From Hepatocystis sp. ex Piliocolobus tephrosceles (Eukaryota; Apicomplexa; Aconoidasida; Haemosporida; Plasmodiidae), in the NCBI GenBank assembly GCA_902459845.2, contig CABPSV020000667.1, positions 1-11,035 on the forward strand: DNA of 11,035 nt, given 5' to 3'. The first letter of the stretch is position 1. Each line of letters begins with the position of its first letter. A program made the translations under genes and the position numbers. This document shows positions 1-8,970 of the stretch, in pieces. The notes under the pieces are model-generated. The model did no database searches. It was not told the DNA's origin and saw only the letters and a list, made by a program, of their open reading frames with translations.

Positions 1-73
<73 letters not shown>

Positions 74-175
74 AAAAAAATAAAATAAAATAAAATAAAA
101 TAAAATAAAATAAAATAAAATATAATAAAATAAAAAAAAATAAAAAAATAAAATAAAATAAATAATAATAGTAAT
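1..175. repeat. Poly(A) run followed by TAAAA microsatellite
   Basis: The first 71 bases are an uninterrupted A run. It passes into imperfect TAAAA pentanucleotide repeats and mixed A-rich sequence up to about position 175. Such tracts are common between genes in AT-rich Plasmodium genomes and vary in length between isolates. The run starts at the window edge, so its true length is unknown. Confidence 0.9.
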
Positions 176-375
176 ATCCTATTACCTTATTAACACCTTA
201 GCATATAAATTAACAAATATGTAAATCAACTAACATATTAAGTATCTTACCCATTTTTACACACATATATATTACATACATACGTACGTGTACTTATATA
301 CTATTTAATAATTTACTTTAACGCAACACTTATCAAAGAAATAAATTATTTGTTCTGCTAAATATATATAAGAAA
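176..375 (+). promoter_or_regulatory. 5' flank of the SDR gene
   Basis: This is AT-rich, non-coding sequence directly upstream of the SDR start codon at 376, so it should contain the 5' UTR and perhaps the core promoter. It includes a small alternating patch, tacatacgtacgtgta, near 274-292. I recognise no specific factor-binding motif. The regulatory role is inferred only from position. Confidence 0.3.
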
Positions 376-1517
376 ATGATAATTCAAAATAAATCACGAA
401 GTTTTTTATATGTTTTATTTACGGATCCTACTGTAGCAAGGACTGTTATTTTTATTTTTATGGCTTTCTCTCTATGGTACTTTATATATATATTATACTA
501 GTTTATTATATATACATTATACTTGTTTATTATATATATATTATACTAGTTTATTATATATATATTATACTAGTTTGTTATATATATAATAAGCTAATAT
601 CATTTACTAATTTATTATTTTATTTTTTTTAAACTCATATAATAGGTTTTTCCCAGCTTATCCATTATATTTACACTTATTTAATGATGGTTTTAATGTT
701 TATGGAGATTTCAGGCATTACTTGATTGAATACCTTACAAACATAATTTTAATAATTATATTATATATATTGTTTAAACTAAAACATGTTGGAGGATCTA
801 TTAAAAGCGTTTTGAAAAATAAACATAATTTAAATGGCAAATGTGTTTTAATTACAGGTACGCATTATATAAATATGTATATATGTACGTATGTACATAC
901 ATAAATATATATATATATATATGTTTACGTTTTTAATTTTTTTTTATTTTTTTTTTAGGAGGTTGTCAAGGAATAGGATTAGCTGCTATGAAAGAGTTTT
1001 TAAGATATAAATGTGATATTATTTTAGCTGATAAAAATGTAGAGCTTATGAAAACAATTGCTGTCAATTTGTGTAGGTATTATAGCTAGTAAATATATAT
1101 ATGTACACATTTTAACTTTATCTTATGTATATACATGTTTATGAGTTAGTATATATATATAAATAGATACATATTTGTATACACGAATGTGCGTGTTCCC
1201 TTCTTTTCAAATTAGTGAAAAAATAATTTGCGTAGAGTTAGATTTAGGTAACTTTAAAAGTATAGAAAAATGCGCGAATACTATACTAAGTAAAGTAGAC
1301 AAAATAGATATAATAGTTAATAATGCAGGTATAATCCGTAAAAATATAATTCATATATATTACCTTTGATAAGTATTTAAACATAGATTTTAAAAGTTTT
1401 AGTTTTTCCTATTTTAAATACATATACATGTATAATTTATTATATACAAATGTTTTACCTTATATTGGATCCTTATTTTGTTGGAAACATTATATATATT
1501 TACATAACTATTGCTAC

Positions 1518-1551
<34 letters not shown>

Positions 1552-1726
1552 GGGTTTTTGAAGAAAAATCTTGAATATATTGATAACATTGAAGCACATT
1601 TTTTTGTAAACTACTTGGGGCACTTTTATTTAACAAAGTTATTATATGATTGTATAATAAAATCTAATACATTAGTCATAAATTTAAGTAGCTTTATTCA
1701 TTGTGCTCTTTTGAACAAGGTTAGAT

Positions 1727-1760
<34 letters not shown>

Positions 1761-2407
1761 CCACATTTTGTTTGTCTATTTATGCATTTTACACATTTAT
1801 ACACTTACACAGATATTAAATTTATTATTTTATTATTATTTATTTTTTTTTTTATATACCAATTTGTTTACCTTTTTAGGATGTGGATTTTAAGCTAGTT
1901 TTTAAACATAACACACAAAATAAAACAAATACAAACTTATTATATCGAAGAGAGTACAAATTTTCTAAATTATGCATGATCTATTTTTCACAACAGTTAC
2001 AAGCTAAGTAATAATTTGAACTTCCGTTATACAACTAGTGTACATATATATATATATGTATACATACTGTCGAAAAAATACATTTCGCTACAACACATGT
2101 ATTACATTACAAAACAAATGTTACACTACATATCTTATCAATACAAACTTGCAGACTAGAACAAGAAAACACGACTGCTTGTTCAGTGTCAGTAAATCCA
2201 GGATTAACTAATACAAATTTATACAACAAAGAACCATTATGGCTTAGATTCCTTTGCATAAATCTGCCTTTTTCTAAAACACCACTGGAGGGTGCACAGA
2301 CTATTTTGTAAGTTTTATTATTACATACTTTACGTATGTATATATATGTACCAGATTATTATTTGCTATATGTGGATTATGTTTTCCACATGTTAGTATA
2401 TGTATGT

Positions 2408-2457
<50 letters not shown>

Positions 2458-2968
2458 GTCCGTTTTCGTTTTGTAGGTATGTGTCCTTAATTGATCGTAT
2501 TGACTTGGCAAAGGGTTGTTACTATTCAGATTGTAAAGTAGCATGTGTTAGCAAACATGCGAATAACATGGAGAAATCAAAAGTATGTATATTTTATGCA
2601 TACTTATACACGTTCATAGTTCATATATATTAATAAAGTTTAAAAAAAAAAAAAAAAAAAAAAATGGTGCATTTATTAAAAGTGTTTTATTTGTTAAATT
2701 GGAGTCGACTTGTTAATTAAAAAAAAATTAAATACACGCACACAAGTATATATATATATATATATAAAACAATTGTGTGTACAATATATATGCATGTTTT
2801 TACATAGTTGTTGAAAGCAGTTAAATGAGTACTCACATATTAACTCAAAGCATTGTACTTTTACAAAAAAAAATCAAGCATATATGTATACTCCCTTTGT
2901 TTATTTTTTAGGAACTTTGGTCACTTTCGGAAAACATTATTTCAAGTATGCATGACACAATAATATAA
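376..2968 (+). CDS. Short-chain dehydrogenase/reductase, membrane-anchored, 9 exons
   Basis: This is a putative NAD(P)H-dependent oxidoreductase of the SDR superfamily, 384 residues. Exons are 376-476, 646-857, 959-1076, 1216-1328, 1553-1719, 1880-2007, 2155-2307, 2477-2582 and 2912-2968. All eight introns are GT..AG and the spliced length divides exactly by three. Residues 1-80 carry two hydrophobic segments (about 23-46 and 62-77), suggesting a membrane anchor. The Rossmann motif TGGCQGIG lies at 104-111, an LDL acidic loop near 152, NNAG at 179-182, helix residue N201 in VNYLGHF, catalytic Ser228 in NLSS, Tyr263 and Lys267 in YKFSK, and NPG followed by KTPLEGAQT in the C-terminal third. 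The last block is typical of retinol dehydrogenase/WWOX-like SDRs. Asp129 at the end of strand beta-2 favours NAD, but the adjacent Lys130 could allow NADP. Substrate is unknown. The start is the only Met that precedes the first exon in frame and gives a good splice; a split Trp codon joins exons 1 and 2. The gene converges with the 3045-4418 gene. Confidence 0.9.
477..596. repeat. Five-copy 24-bp tandem repeat inside SDR intron 1
   Basis: Five consecutive 24-bp units (477-500, 501-524, 525-548, 549-572, 573-596) follow the pattern gtttattatatatata then ttatacta. Units 2-4 differ at only a few positions, while the first and last are more degenerate. The first unit begins exactly at the GT of the intron donor, so the array fills most of the 169-bp intron. 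Confidence 0.8.
1521..1548 (+). repeat. Poly(T) tract at the intron 4 acceptor of the SDR gene
   Basis: An uninterrupted T run of about 28 bases ends a few bases before the acceptor AG at 1551-1552, so it serves as the polypyrimidine tract. In an unspliced reading it looks like a poly-Phe stretch, but it is intronic: the protein continues from NNAG directly to FLKKN across it. Confidence 0.85.
1729..1760 (+). repeat. Poly(T) tract early in SDR intron 5
   Basis: A T run of about 32 bases lies a few bases after the intron 5 donor at 1720. It is intronic and is not the acceptor pyrimidine tract, since the acceptor lies at 1878-1879 after a shorter T run. Confidence 0.8.
2412..2456. repeat. (TA)n dinucleotide repeat in SDR intron 7
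   Basis: About 22 uninterrupted TA/AT units lie inside intron 7 (2308-2476), just upstream of the acceptor. This is a simple-sequence repeat likely to vary in length between isolates. It is not coding. Confidence 0.9.
2641..2664. repeat. Poly(A) tract in SDR intron 8
   Basis: An A run of about 22 bases lies within the longest SDR intron (2583-2911, 329 bp). The same intron also contains a (TA)n run near 2748-2765. I see no nested gene in this intron. Confidence 0.85.
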
Positions 2969-3044
2969 TTTATGAAATTAACATTTTTATTTTATTTTGC
3001 CTATCCATTTTGTTTTTTTTATATAATCTGATAATTCTTCATTA
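2969..3044. other. 76-bp convergent intergenic spacer
   Basis: The TAA of the SDR gene ends at 2968 and the TAA of the minus-strand gene occupies 3045-3047. Only 76 AT-rich bases separate them. Both 3' UTRs and polyadenylation sites must fall here or run into the opposite gene, so overlapping antisense 3' ends are expected. No hairpin terminator was seen, as expected for a eukaryote. Confidence 0.75.
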
Positions 3045-4418
3045 TTAAATACGCATTATATCCGTTTTAAAATAAGTTAAACAATAATTAATAACACAAT
3101 TGTAATAAAATTGAATAGAAGCAATCGAATCCATCTTTATTTTATTTTCGTCAAGTGTAACATTATTTGCGTTAAGAAGCATATAGGAATGTTCATTGAT
3201 TTCAAATATATTTTGTTCATTACTACTAGTATTATTACTACTAGTATTATTACTACTAGTATTATTACTACTAGTATTATTACTACTAGTATTATTACTA
3301 TTAGTATTAGTTGTAGTATCATTTGAAATATAATTTTCAAATAGTGTACATTTATTAAAATTGCAAAGCTTGTGTTTCTTAATTATATTATAATATATAC
3401 TTTCATTCATATTTAAAGTATTTTTAAAAAAATATAAATAATCTATAAATTTAATTATATATATATACTGATTATTTATATTTATTGTTTTTAGAAAAGG
3501 AATAGATGTTATCAATAATCTTTTAAATAGGCCACAAAATTTTTTATTTTTAATTTCCACAAATAAATCAAAATAACTATTTTTTAACTGGTTTATTATT
3601 ATATTTTTATTTTGTTCATATTTGTCAAGTATTAATATATCATTTTGTTTCATTTCATTATTATTATCAAATTTTTTGTTTTCAAATATTGTTGTTTCAT
3701 TTTTTTTTTTTTTTTCTTGTCCATTTTGTTTATTATTTTGAATCAAATTTTTCTTTTGTGGCATAACATTTTCATAAGCAATGTGATTTTCGTTATTGTT
3801 ATTATTATTAAAATTGTTACTAACTTTATTAATATCAACGTTAATATTTATGTCATCTTTTGTTAAATACTTATTCAATTCATCATAACTTTCAATACAT
3901 CTGTACCACTTATACTCAAAATCATAAAAACAAATTGGAATTAACAGAAGCGATAAATGTACATTAATAACATTACATATGTGGTCATATATATATGGAG
4001 TATATTCGTAAATATATATATTTATAAATATGTACCAGTTATGATTTTTATTTATATAAAGATTATTAGTCTCATTTTCAAAAATATAATTATACAAATT
4101 ACTTATAACATTATTAAAGTATAAATTATTTAATTCATCATTGTTATTACATATTTTTATATTAATAAATTTTGTTTTGTTTTGTTTTTTTCTCATTTCC
4201 CCATAATCTAAATTTTTTTTTTCACTACTATTATTATCATTATTTACTAAATCACTTACAGCAGTAGCACTTATGATTTCAACATCGTCTACATTATTTT
4301 CTTCATAATTAATTGTTAAATTTAATTGAGAAATTATAATATTTTTATCACATACATAATATATATTATTCTGCAGTTTGTCTTCTTCCCTTGTTACGTT
4401 CAATTTTATTTTTTTCAT
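3045..4418 (-). CDS. Asn-rich protein, possible divergent RNase PH-fold exosome subunit
   Basis: This single-exon gene encodes 457 residues. The reading frame is clean from ATG at 4418 to TAA at 3045, with an in-frame stop a few codons upstream of the ATG. At first view it is an uncharacterised Plasmodium protein. Looked at block by block, the non-repetitive parts follow the order seen in RRP42/RRP43-type exosome ring subunits. Residues 91-113 resemble the helix before the core strand, 120-146 (LYINKNHNWYIFINIYIYEY and the following PYIYDH) resemble a C-I-x(5)-W-x-L-x-V-D-x-L-x(5)-G-N-x-x-D-A strand-turn-helix, and 158-161 (LLIP) fits the end of that helix. Residues 299-325 resemble the later RL-x(5)-VP strand pair, and 415-450 resemble the terminal strand and helix. 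Asn/Lys-rich inserts at about 185-275 and 361-403 split the fold. The N-terminal DGR segment of typical family members is not present in this reading frame. The gene model is solid; the family assignment is inference from pattern, not from a search. Confidence 0.85.
   Translation of the reverse strand: MKKIKLNVTREEDKLQNNIYYVCDKNIIISQLNLTINYEENNVDDVEIISATAVSDLVNNDNNSSEKKNLDYGEMRKKQNKTKFINIKICNNNDELNNLYFNNVISNLYNYIFENETNNLYINKNHNWYIFINIYIYEYTPYIYDHICNVINVHLSLLLIPICFYDFEYKWYRCIESYDELNKYLTKDDININVDINKVSNNFNNNNNNENHIAYENVMPQKKNLIQNNKQNGQEKKKKNETTIFENKKFDNNNEMKQNDILILDKYEQNKNIIINQLKNSYFDLFVEIKNKKFCGLFKRLLITSIPFLKTININNQYIYIIKFIDYLYFFKNTLNMNESIYYNIIKKHKLCNFNKCTLFENYISNDTTTNTNSNNTSSNNTSSNNTSSNNTSSNNTSSNEQNIFEINEHSYMLLNANNVTLDENKIKMDSIASIQFYYNCVINYCLTYFKTDIMRI
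3221..3310. repeat. 15-bp coding minisatellite encoding Ser-Ser-Asn-Asn-Thr
   Basis: Five perfect copies of the 15-bp unit tactactagtattat (3221-3295) are followed by one degenerate copy (3296-3310). Read on the minus strand inside the 457-residue protein, this encodes a run of SSNNT units at about residues 370-400. Because the unit is a multiple of three, copy number can change without breaking the frame. It interrupts the last part of the putative RNase PH-like fold as a surface insert. Confidence 0.95.
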
Positions 4419-4664
4419 TTTATCATTTACTTTTGGCTGTTATTTCTGTTTAGAGCTATTTTTTTTTTTTTTTTTTTTGGTACTAATCTATTTTTTTATT
4501 ATTTTCGCTGCGTTGAGCCTTTTCCTTATATCTTTGTTTTTAAAAGTAGTAAATAATGTTATATATATATGTGTGTGTATGTAAGTATGTATGTATGTAC
4601 GGTATGTTCGTTGAAAAAAACAAAAAATATTTTATAATTTATGTTTGTAAGGAGATAAGTGAGG

Positions 4665-4698
<34 letters not shown>

Positions 4699-6327
4699 GT
4701 CTTATATACAACATAGTCTAATATTACTTATTTTTATATATATATATATATCCAGATTATATATTGTGAAGATTTTTTATAATTTTATAAGCTAAATAAA
4801 AAAAACAAAAAAAAAAAAACAAAAAAAAAAAAAAAAAAAAAAAAAAACTGCTTAATAATGTAATATCATATTTAATTACAACTAAAAAAAAAAAAAAAAA
4901 AATAATATACTCACATATTTTAATAATATATAACATTTAAATGTATAATGCTATAATTTCATCACTAAAAGTAGTCGTATATGACATACGTATACACTTG
5001 TATATATATATATATATTACTATAATCTAGTCCTCTTGTTGGTTTTTCTTTTTCCTCTTTTTTTTTTTAACAATCGTCGACGTTTTTTATGTGAGCGACA
5101 TATAGCTCTTCCTATTTACTCCTTTTTCCTTTTCCTCTTTTTTTTTCTTTTTTTTAAATAAACGTTATTTAAAATAATTATATTTTTATGAAGTTAAAAA
5201 AAAAAAAAATAGATTATTCCCCATGTCTTTAAAAAAAAGCTAGTTTACCTTTTGTTTTCTCTTGTATAGTTTCAACATATATATATACATTATAATATGT
5301 ACATACTTTATTACCAACGCTTATTTGTTTTGGCACATTTGTTCATATAAAAAACAAAAATTGCAAGAATTTATAAAAATTTATAAAAGTGTTAATATAA
5401 ACCCTGTTATTAATACCAAAAGTTTAGTTTCTTAAAAATTAATATCTTAGTTACATACTCAACTGAAATATATACTCGTACAAATATATACATATATGTA
5501 AATAATGACCAAATTGAACTAAGTAAATTTTCATTAACAATATAAGCACTTTTTTTTTTTTTTTTTTTTTTTTTTCTACATATAAATAAACTATTCCATT
5601 AAATAAATTTTTTTTTATTTTTTTTTAATAATTGAAAAAATAAAATAAATAAATTTCATGAATATATAATATATATATAATTATAAAACAACATAGTATG
5701 AAGAGTAGTGTTTATAAAAATATAAAAACTAATAAATATATGTTCCTACATGTTTGTATACATGCACAAATTCCCTTTTTTTTTTTTTTTTCTAATTAAA
5801 AAAATAAAAAACAAAAAAAAAAATTTTATAAAAACATATATATGTATATATTTGCTATATAATAATAAACATCATGTATTTTTAAGAAGCCAAATGCTTT
5901 TAAAACATAAAAGACTTACAAGTATAACATTATTCAAAATATGAATATGCATAAGTCAATATTTGTATATGTAAATATATATACATATGTACATGTATAT
6001 TTACTCATTATTATTATTAATGTTACTATCATATGTGTTAGCACAAATTAGAATATGATACCTATAGACATGTATATATATATATATATATATACCCTCC
6101 GTGTTTTTTTACAATCGTAAAAAAAGAAAGAAAAAAAAAAAAAAAAATTATAACACATATGTTAATAAAGTTAAAACATTCTGTAGAATTATCAAGCTGA
6201 TAGAGTCATAGAGACGTAACTAACTACTGTTATGTCAATAGATATTCTCAATTTTATAAATATAAAAGCAAAAAAAAAAAAAAAAAAAAAAAAGTTTTAT
6301 TTATTTATTTTTTATTTTTTTTTATAT
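4419..6327. other. Gene-free AT-rich spacer between the minus-strand genes
   Basis: These 1.9 kb lie between the start of the 3045-4418 gene and the stop of fabF. The right part should hold the fabF 3' UTR and the left part the 5' UTR and promoter of the exosome-like gene. The content is homopolymers (T near 4451-4478, 4668-4695 and 5551-5575; A near 4810-4847, 4883-4901 and 6271-6293), short (TA)n tracts and two polypyrimidine blocks around 5040-5156. Short open frames here are low-complexity and I do not support any as genes. Confidence 0.7.
5048..5156. promoter_or_regulatory. Paired polypyrimidine tracts flanking a CGTCGACG palindrome
   Basis: Two similar tracts containing ttttcctctttttttt lie at about 5050-5069 and 5129-5146. 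Between them, at 5075-5082, is the perfect palindrome CGTCGACG, which has three CG-rich steps and stands out in this AT-rich background. The block lies about 0.65 kb upstream of the minus-strand start codon at 4418. A role as promoter element for that gene is inferred only from position and composition. Confidence 0.3.
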
Positions 6328-7609
6328 CTAAGCTGAATGTTCTTTGAATAGCAATGCTACATTATGTCCTCCAAAACCTAAATTACTACTTAAGGCAATA
6401 TCTATATTTTTTTTCGAATGAATACATTTATTTGGTGTATAATTCAAATCGCAATCAGGATCTTTATGTTCATAATTAATAGTTGGTGGGATTATATTTG
6501 TTTGTAATGTTTTTAAACATACCATTGCTTCGATGGCTCCGGTTGCACCTATACAATGACCAGTCATACTTTTAGTTGATGATATATGTAAATTATATGC
6601 ATGATCTTTAAAAACATTTTTAAAAACTTTAGTTTCGATTTTATCATTTAAATTGGTTGAAGTACCATGAGCATTTATATATTTAACATCCGTTTTATTT
6701 ATATTAGCTTTTCGTAGTAATTTTTTAATTGTATTTGTTAAACCTCTTCCATTAGGTTCTGGAGCAGTTATATGAAATGCATCACTTTCAGATGCATAAC
6801 CCAAAATTTCTCCATATATTTTGGCATTTCTTTTTAATGCATGTTCATATGATTCTAAAATTAGAATACCTGCTCCCTCACCCATAACAAAACCACTTCT
6901 TTTCAAATCGAATGGTCTACAACCTTTTTTGGGATTGTCGTTATACCCAGCACATAGTGCTCTTAGTGCATTAAAACCAGCAAACCCAATAGGAGTTATA
7001 CTAGCTTCTGTACCCCCACATATCATTACATCGTATTCTTTATTTTTTATATACCTATATGCTTCTCCAATAGTATGTCCTGAAGTTGCACATGCACTTA
7101 ACATACCCAAAGATATACCTCGTAAATTATGTTCCATTGAAACATATCCAGAAGGTGTATTAGCAATCATAGCAGGTATTAAATATGGACTTATTCTTCT
7201 ATGACCTTTTTCATTTAATGTTTTTAATTCTTTTTCTAAAAAGTGTAATCCTCCAATACCACTACCTATAATAGTACCAACTTTATCAGGGTTTAATTTT
7301 GATGGATCCATTTTAGCATCATCTAAAGCTAATCGAGTTGCAGCTACAGCAAAATGTGTACATTCATCATTACGATTTACATCTTTTTTATTTGTATAAT
7401 AATCTGATGCTTTAAATTTGTTGGTATCTACTTCACTAGCTATACCACATATCATATTAGTAGTATCAAATTTAGTTACTTTATCAATTGAATTATATCC
7501 GTTTATTATGTTATTCCAAAACTCATCAATACCAATACCGGTACCGGTTACGACACCCATACCTGTACACACAACTTTCGACGTCTGTATTGGGGAAAAA
7601 AAAAAAAAA

Positions 7610-7647
<38 letters not shown>

Positions 7648-7963
7648 AAAAATAAAAAAAAAAAAAATAAAAAAATAAAAATAAGACGTGTAGGTACGTA
7701 CTTGCACATTAGTACGCATGGGTATACTTATTTATTTTCTTTTCTCCTCACCTCGCAGTGCTTTTTTAACTCATTTGTTTTGTATGTATCATATAGCTTA
7801 ATATTTTTTAAAACATATTTTACAGATCGTGGTACATTACTCTTGACAAATCCATATTTTTTACTATACACCTGAAGACAGTTACATTATTTGATATATA
7901 ATATGTGTAAAAAATGTGTTGTACATATTAGGTACACCATCATATACATATTAACATATGAAC

Positions 7964-8016
<53 letters not shown>

Positions 8017-8131
8017 TACATTTGTGTATATCTTTGAACATATAGCTGCGTACATACTTAAGTACACATTTTCATGTGTGTTTACATATTTACTTATATA
8101 TTAGAAAAAAAAAAATTAAAAGGTGGGACAT
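6328..8131 (-). CDS. FabF: 3-oxoacyl-ACP synthase FabB/FabF (KAS I/II), apicoplast-targeted
   Basis: This enzyme condenses malonyl-ACP with acyl-ACP, releasing CO2, to elongate the chain in type II fatty acid synthesis; in Plasmodium it works in the apicoplast. My model has three exons on the minus strand, 8131-8094, 7863-7752 and 7584-6328, giving 468 residues. The thiolase-fold core starts at about residue 53 (VVCTGMGVVTGTG). The catalytic triad is intact: Cys215 in SACATSGH, His356 in NAHGTST and His393 in KSMTGH, with Lys388 nearby. The FGGHN glycine-rich loop is near 454-458 and the core has normal full FabF length. Residues 1-12 (MSHLLIFFFLIY) form a short signal peptide and 13-50 a basic leader (NKKYGFVKSNVPRSVKYV onward), the classic bipartite apicoplast signal. 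The first exon is the least certain part: it has an in-frame stop upstream, a GTAAAT donor at 8093 and joins in frame only to the TATAG acceptor ending at 7864, not the TTCAG ending at 7872. Intron 2 (7751-7585) has GTGAGG and a CAG acceptor after a long pyrimidine tract. Confidence 0.93.
7596..7682. repeat. A-rich tract (pyrimidine tract of fabF intron 2 on the minus strand)
   Basis: This is a nearly pure A stretch on the plus strand with scattered T, about 87 bases. Read on the minus strand it is the T-rich polypyrimidine tract just before the fabF intron 2 acceptor at 7585-7587. Read without splicing it would give a false poly-Phe N-terminus for FabF. Confidence 0.9.
7971..8012. repeat. 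(TA)n dinucleotide repeat in fabF intron 1
   Basis: About 21 perfect TA units lie within the 230-bp first intron of fabF (8093-7864 on the minus strand). This simple-sequence repeat is probably length-polymorphic. It is one of three long (TA)n runs in the window. Confidence 0.9.
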
Positions 8132-8488
8132 AAGTATATAAAAATGGTATTATTTTTAATGAAGTAAAAAAATAAAATAAAGATGTTATGTTCTTTTAAA
8201 AAATAATACATGTCAATATATATACACACATATGTATATTTTTTTTTTTTTTTTTCTGTTATTTTCTTAAAAATTTATAAAGCTTATTCAATGAACTTAA
8301 AATTAAACAAACAAGTTGGTTATATTACAACCACATGTCATAATGATACTTTTCAATTTTTTTTTTTTTTTTTTTTTTATGTGAAAATGTATGGATACAT
8401 AAATAATGAATTATAATGTTGTTAATTATGAACGTGTTTTTTGAGTTTTTAACGTTGTTCTAGATTATGACAGGTAAATATAAACATT

Positions 8489-8529
<41 letters not shown>

Positions 8530-8829
8530 GTGTACAAATGCAACATTCGTACTTTTAAATGCTATCAATCTTTGTCAATTTTTTAAATCTTTTGTTTTAT
8601 TTTGATAGAAAAGAATGTAAATACAAAAATGTGCTTACATATATGTGTGGATCATTAAAAAAAAAAAAATATCATTTTTTTTTGTTTTGTTTTTTTTTTT
8701 ATAAGATTATTCGTAGATTTTTTTTTTTTTAATTACTTGATTAATTAAGCAGCATAAGAAAAGAATTGTTAAGTGAATTTTCATTTTTTACTTGACTATT
8801 TTTTTATAACTGAAGCATGTGTTACATAG

Positions 8830-8970
8830 TTTTATATTTTATTTGTTTTGGTTTTATATGCTTTTGTTTGCCTTTATTTTATTTGTTTCTGTTTTATTTG
8901 CTCTTGTTATGTTTGTTCTTATTTTATTTGCTTTACTTTTATTTTATTTGTTTTATTTTTTTAAAGTGGA
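8830..8970. repeat. Degenerate TTTTATTTG/CTT T-rich minisatellite
   Basis: About a dozen imperfect units of the type ttttatttgttt or ttttatttgcttt follow one another. Read on the plus strand they give a hydrophobic Phe/Leu/Val frame, but this comes from the repeat and has no conserved motif. I treat it as decayed simple sequence. Confidence 0.6.

Noticed and set aside
1450..1893. A separate 147-residue plus-strand gene
   Set aside because: It is SDR exon 5 read through introns 4 and 5. The Phe-rich parts are intronic poly(T).
3111..3866. Plus-strand frames over the minus-strand gene
   Set aside because: They are antisense readings of the SSNNT repeat and Asn-rich codons.
6821..7204. 127-residue plus-strand frame
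   Set aside because: It is the antisense shadow of the conserved FabF coding exon and has no family motif of its own.
7585..7719. Poly-Phe N-terminus of FabF as a membrane anchor
   Set aside because: The Phe run is the unspliced reading of the intron 2 polypyrimidine tract. A CAG acceptor at 7587-7585 and an upstream exon with a GTGAGG donor explain the sequence.
8020..8055. Alternative fabF first exon coding MYAAICSKIYTN with a GTATGA donor
   Set aside because: It would join in frame to the TTCAG acceptor and cannot be fully excluded, but it is not hydrophobic and makes no signal peptide, whereas the exon at 8131-8094 does.
8150..8212. Minus-strand frame starting MYYFLKEHNIFILFFYF as a signal-peptide exon
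   Set aside because: It is hydrophobic, but it contains no usable GT donor that keeps frame with the next fabF exon before its stop.
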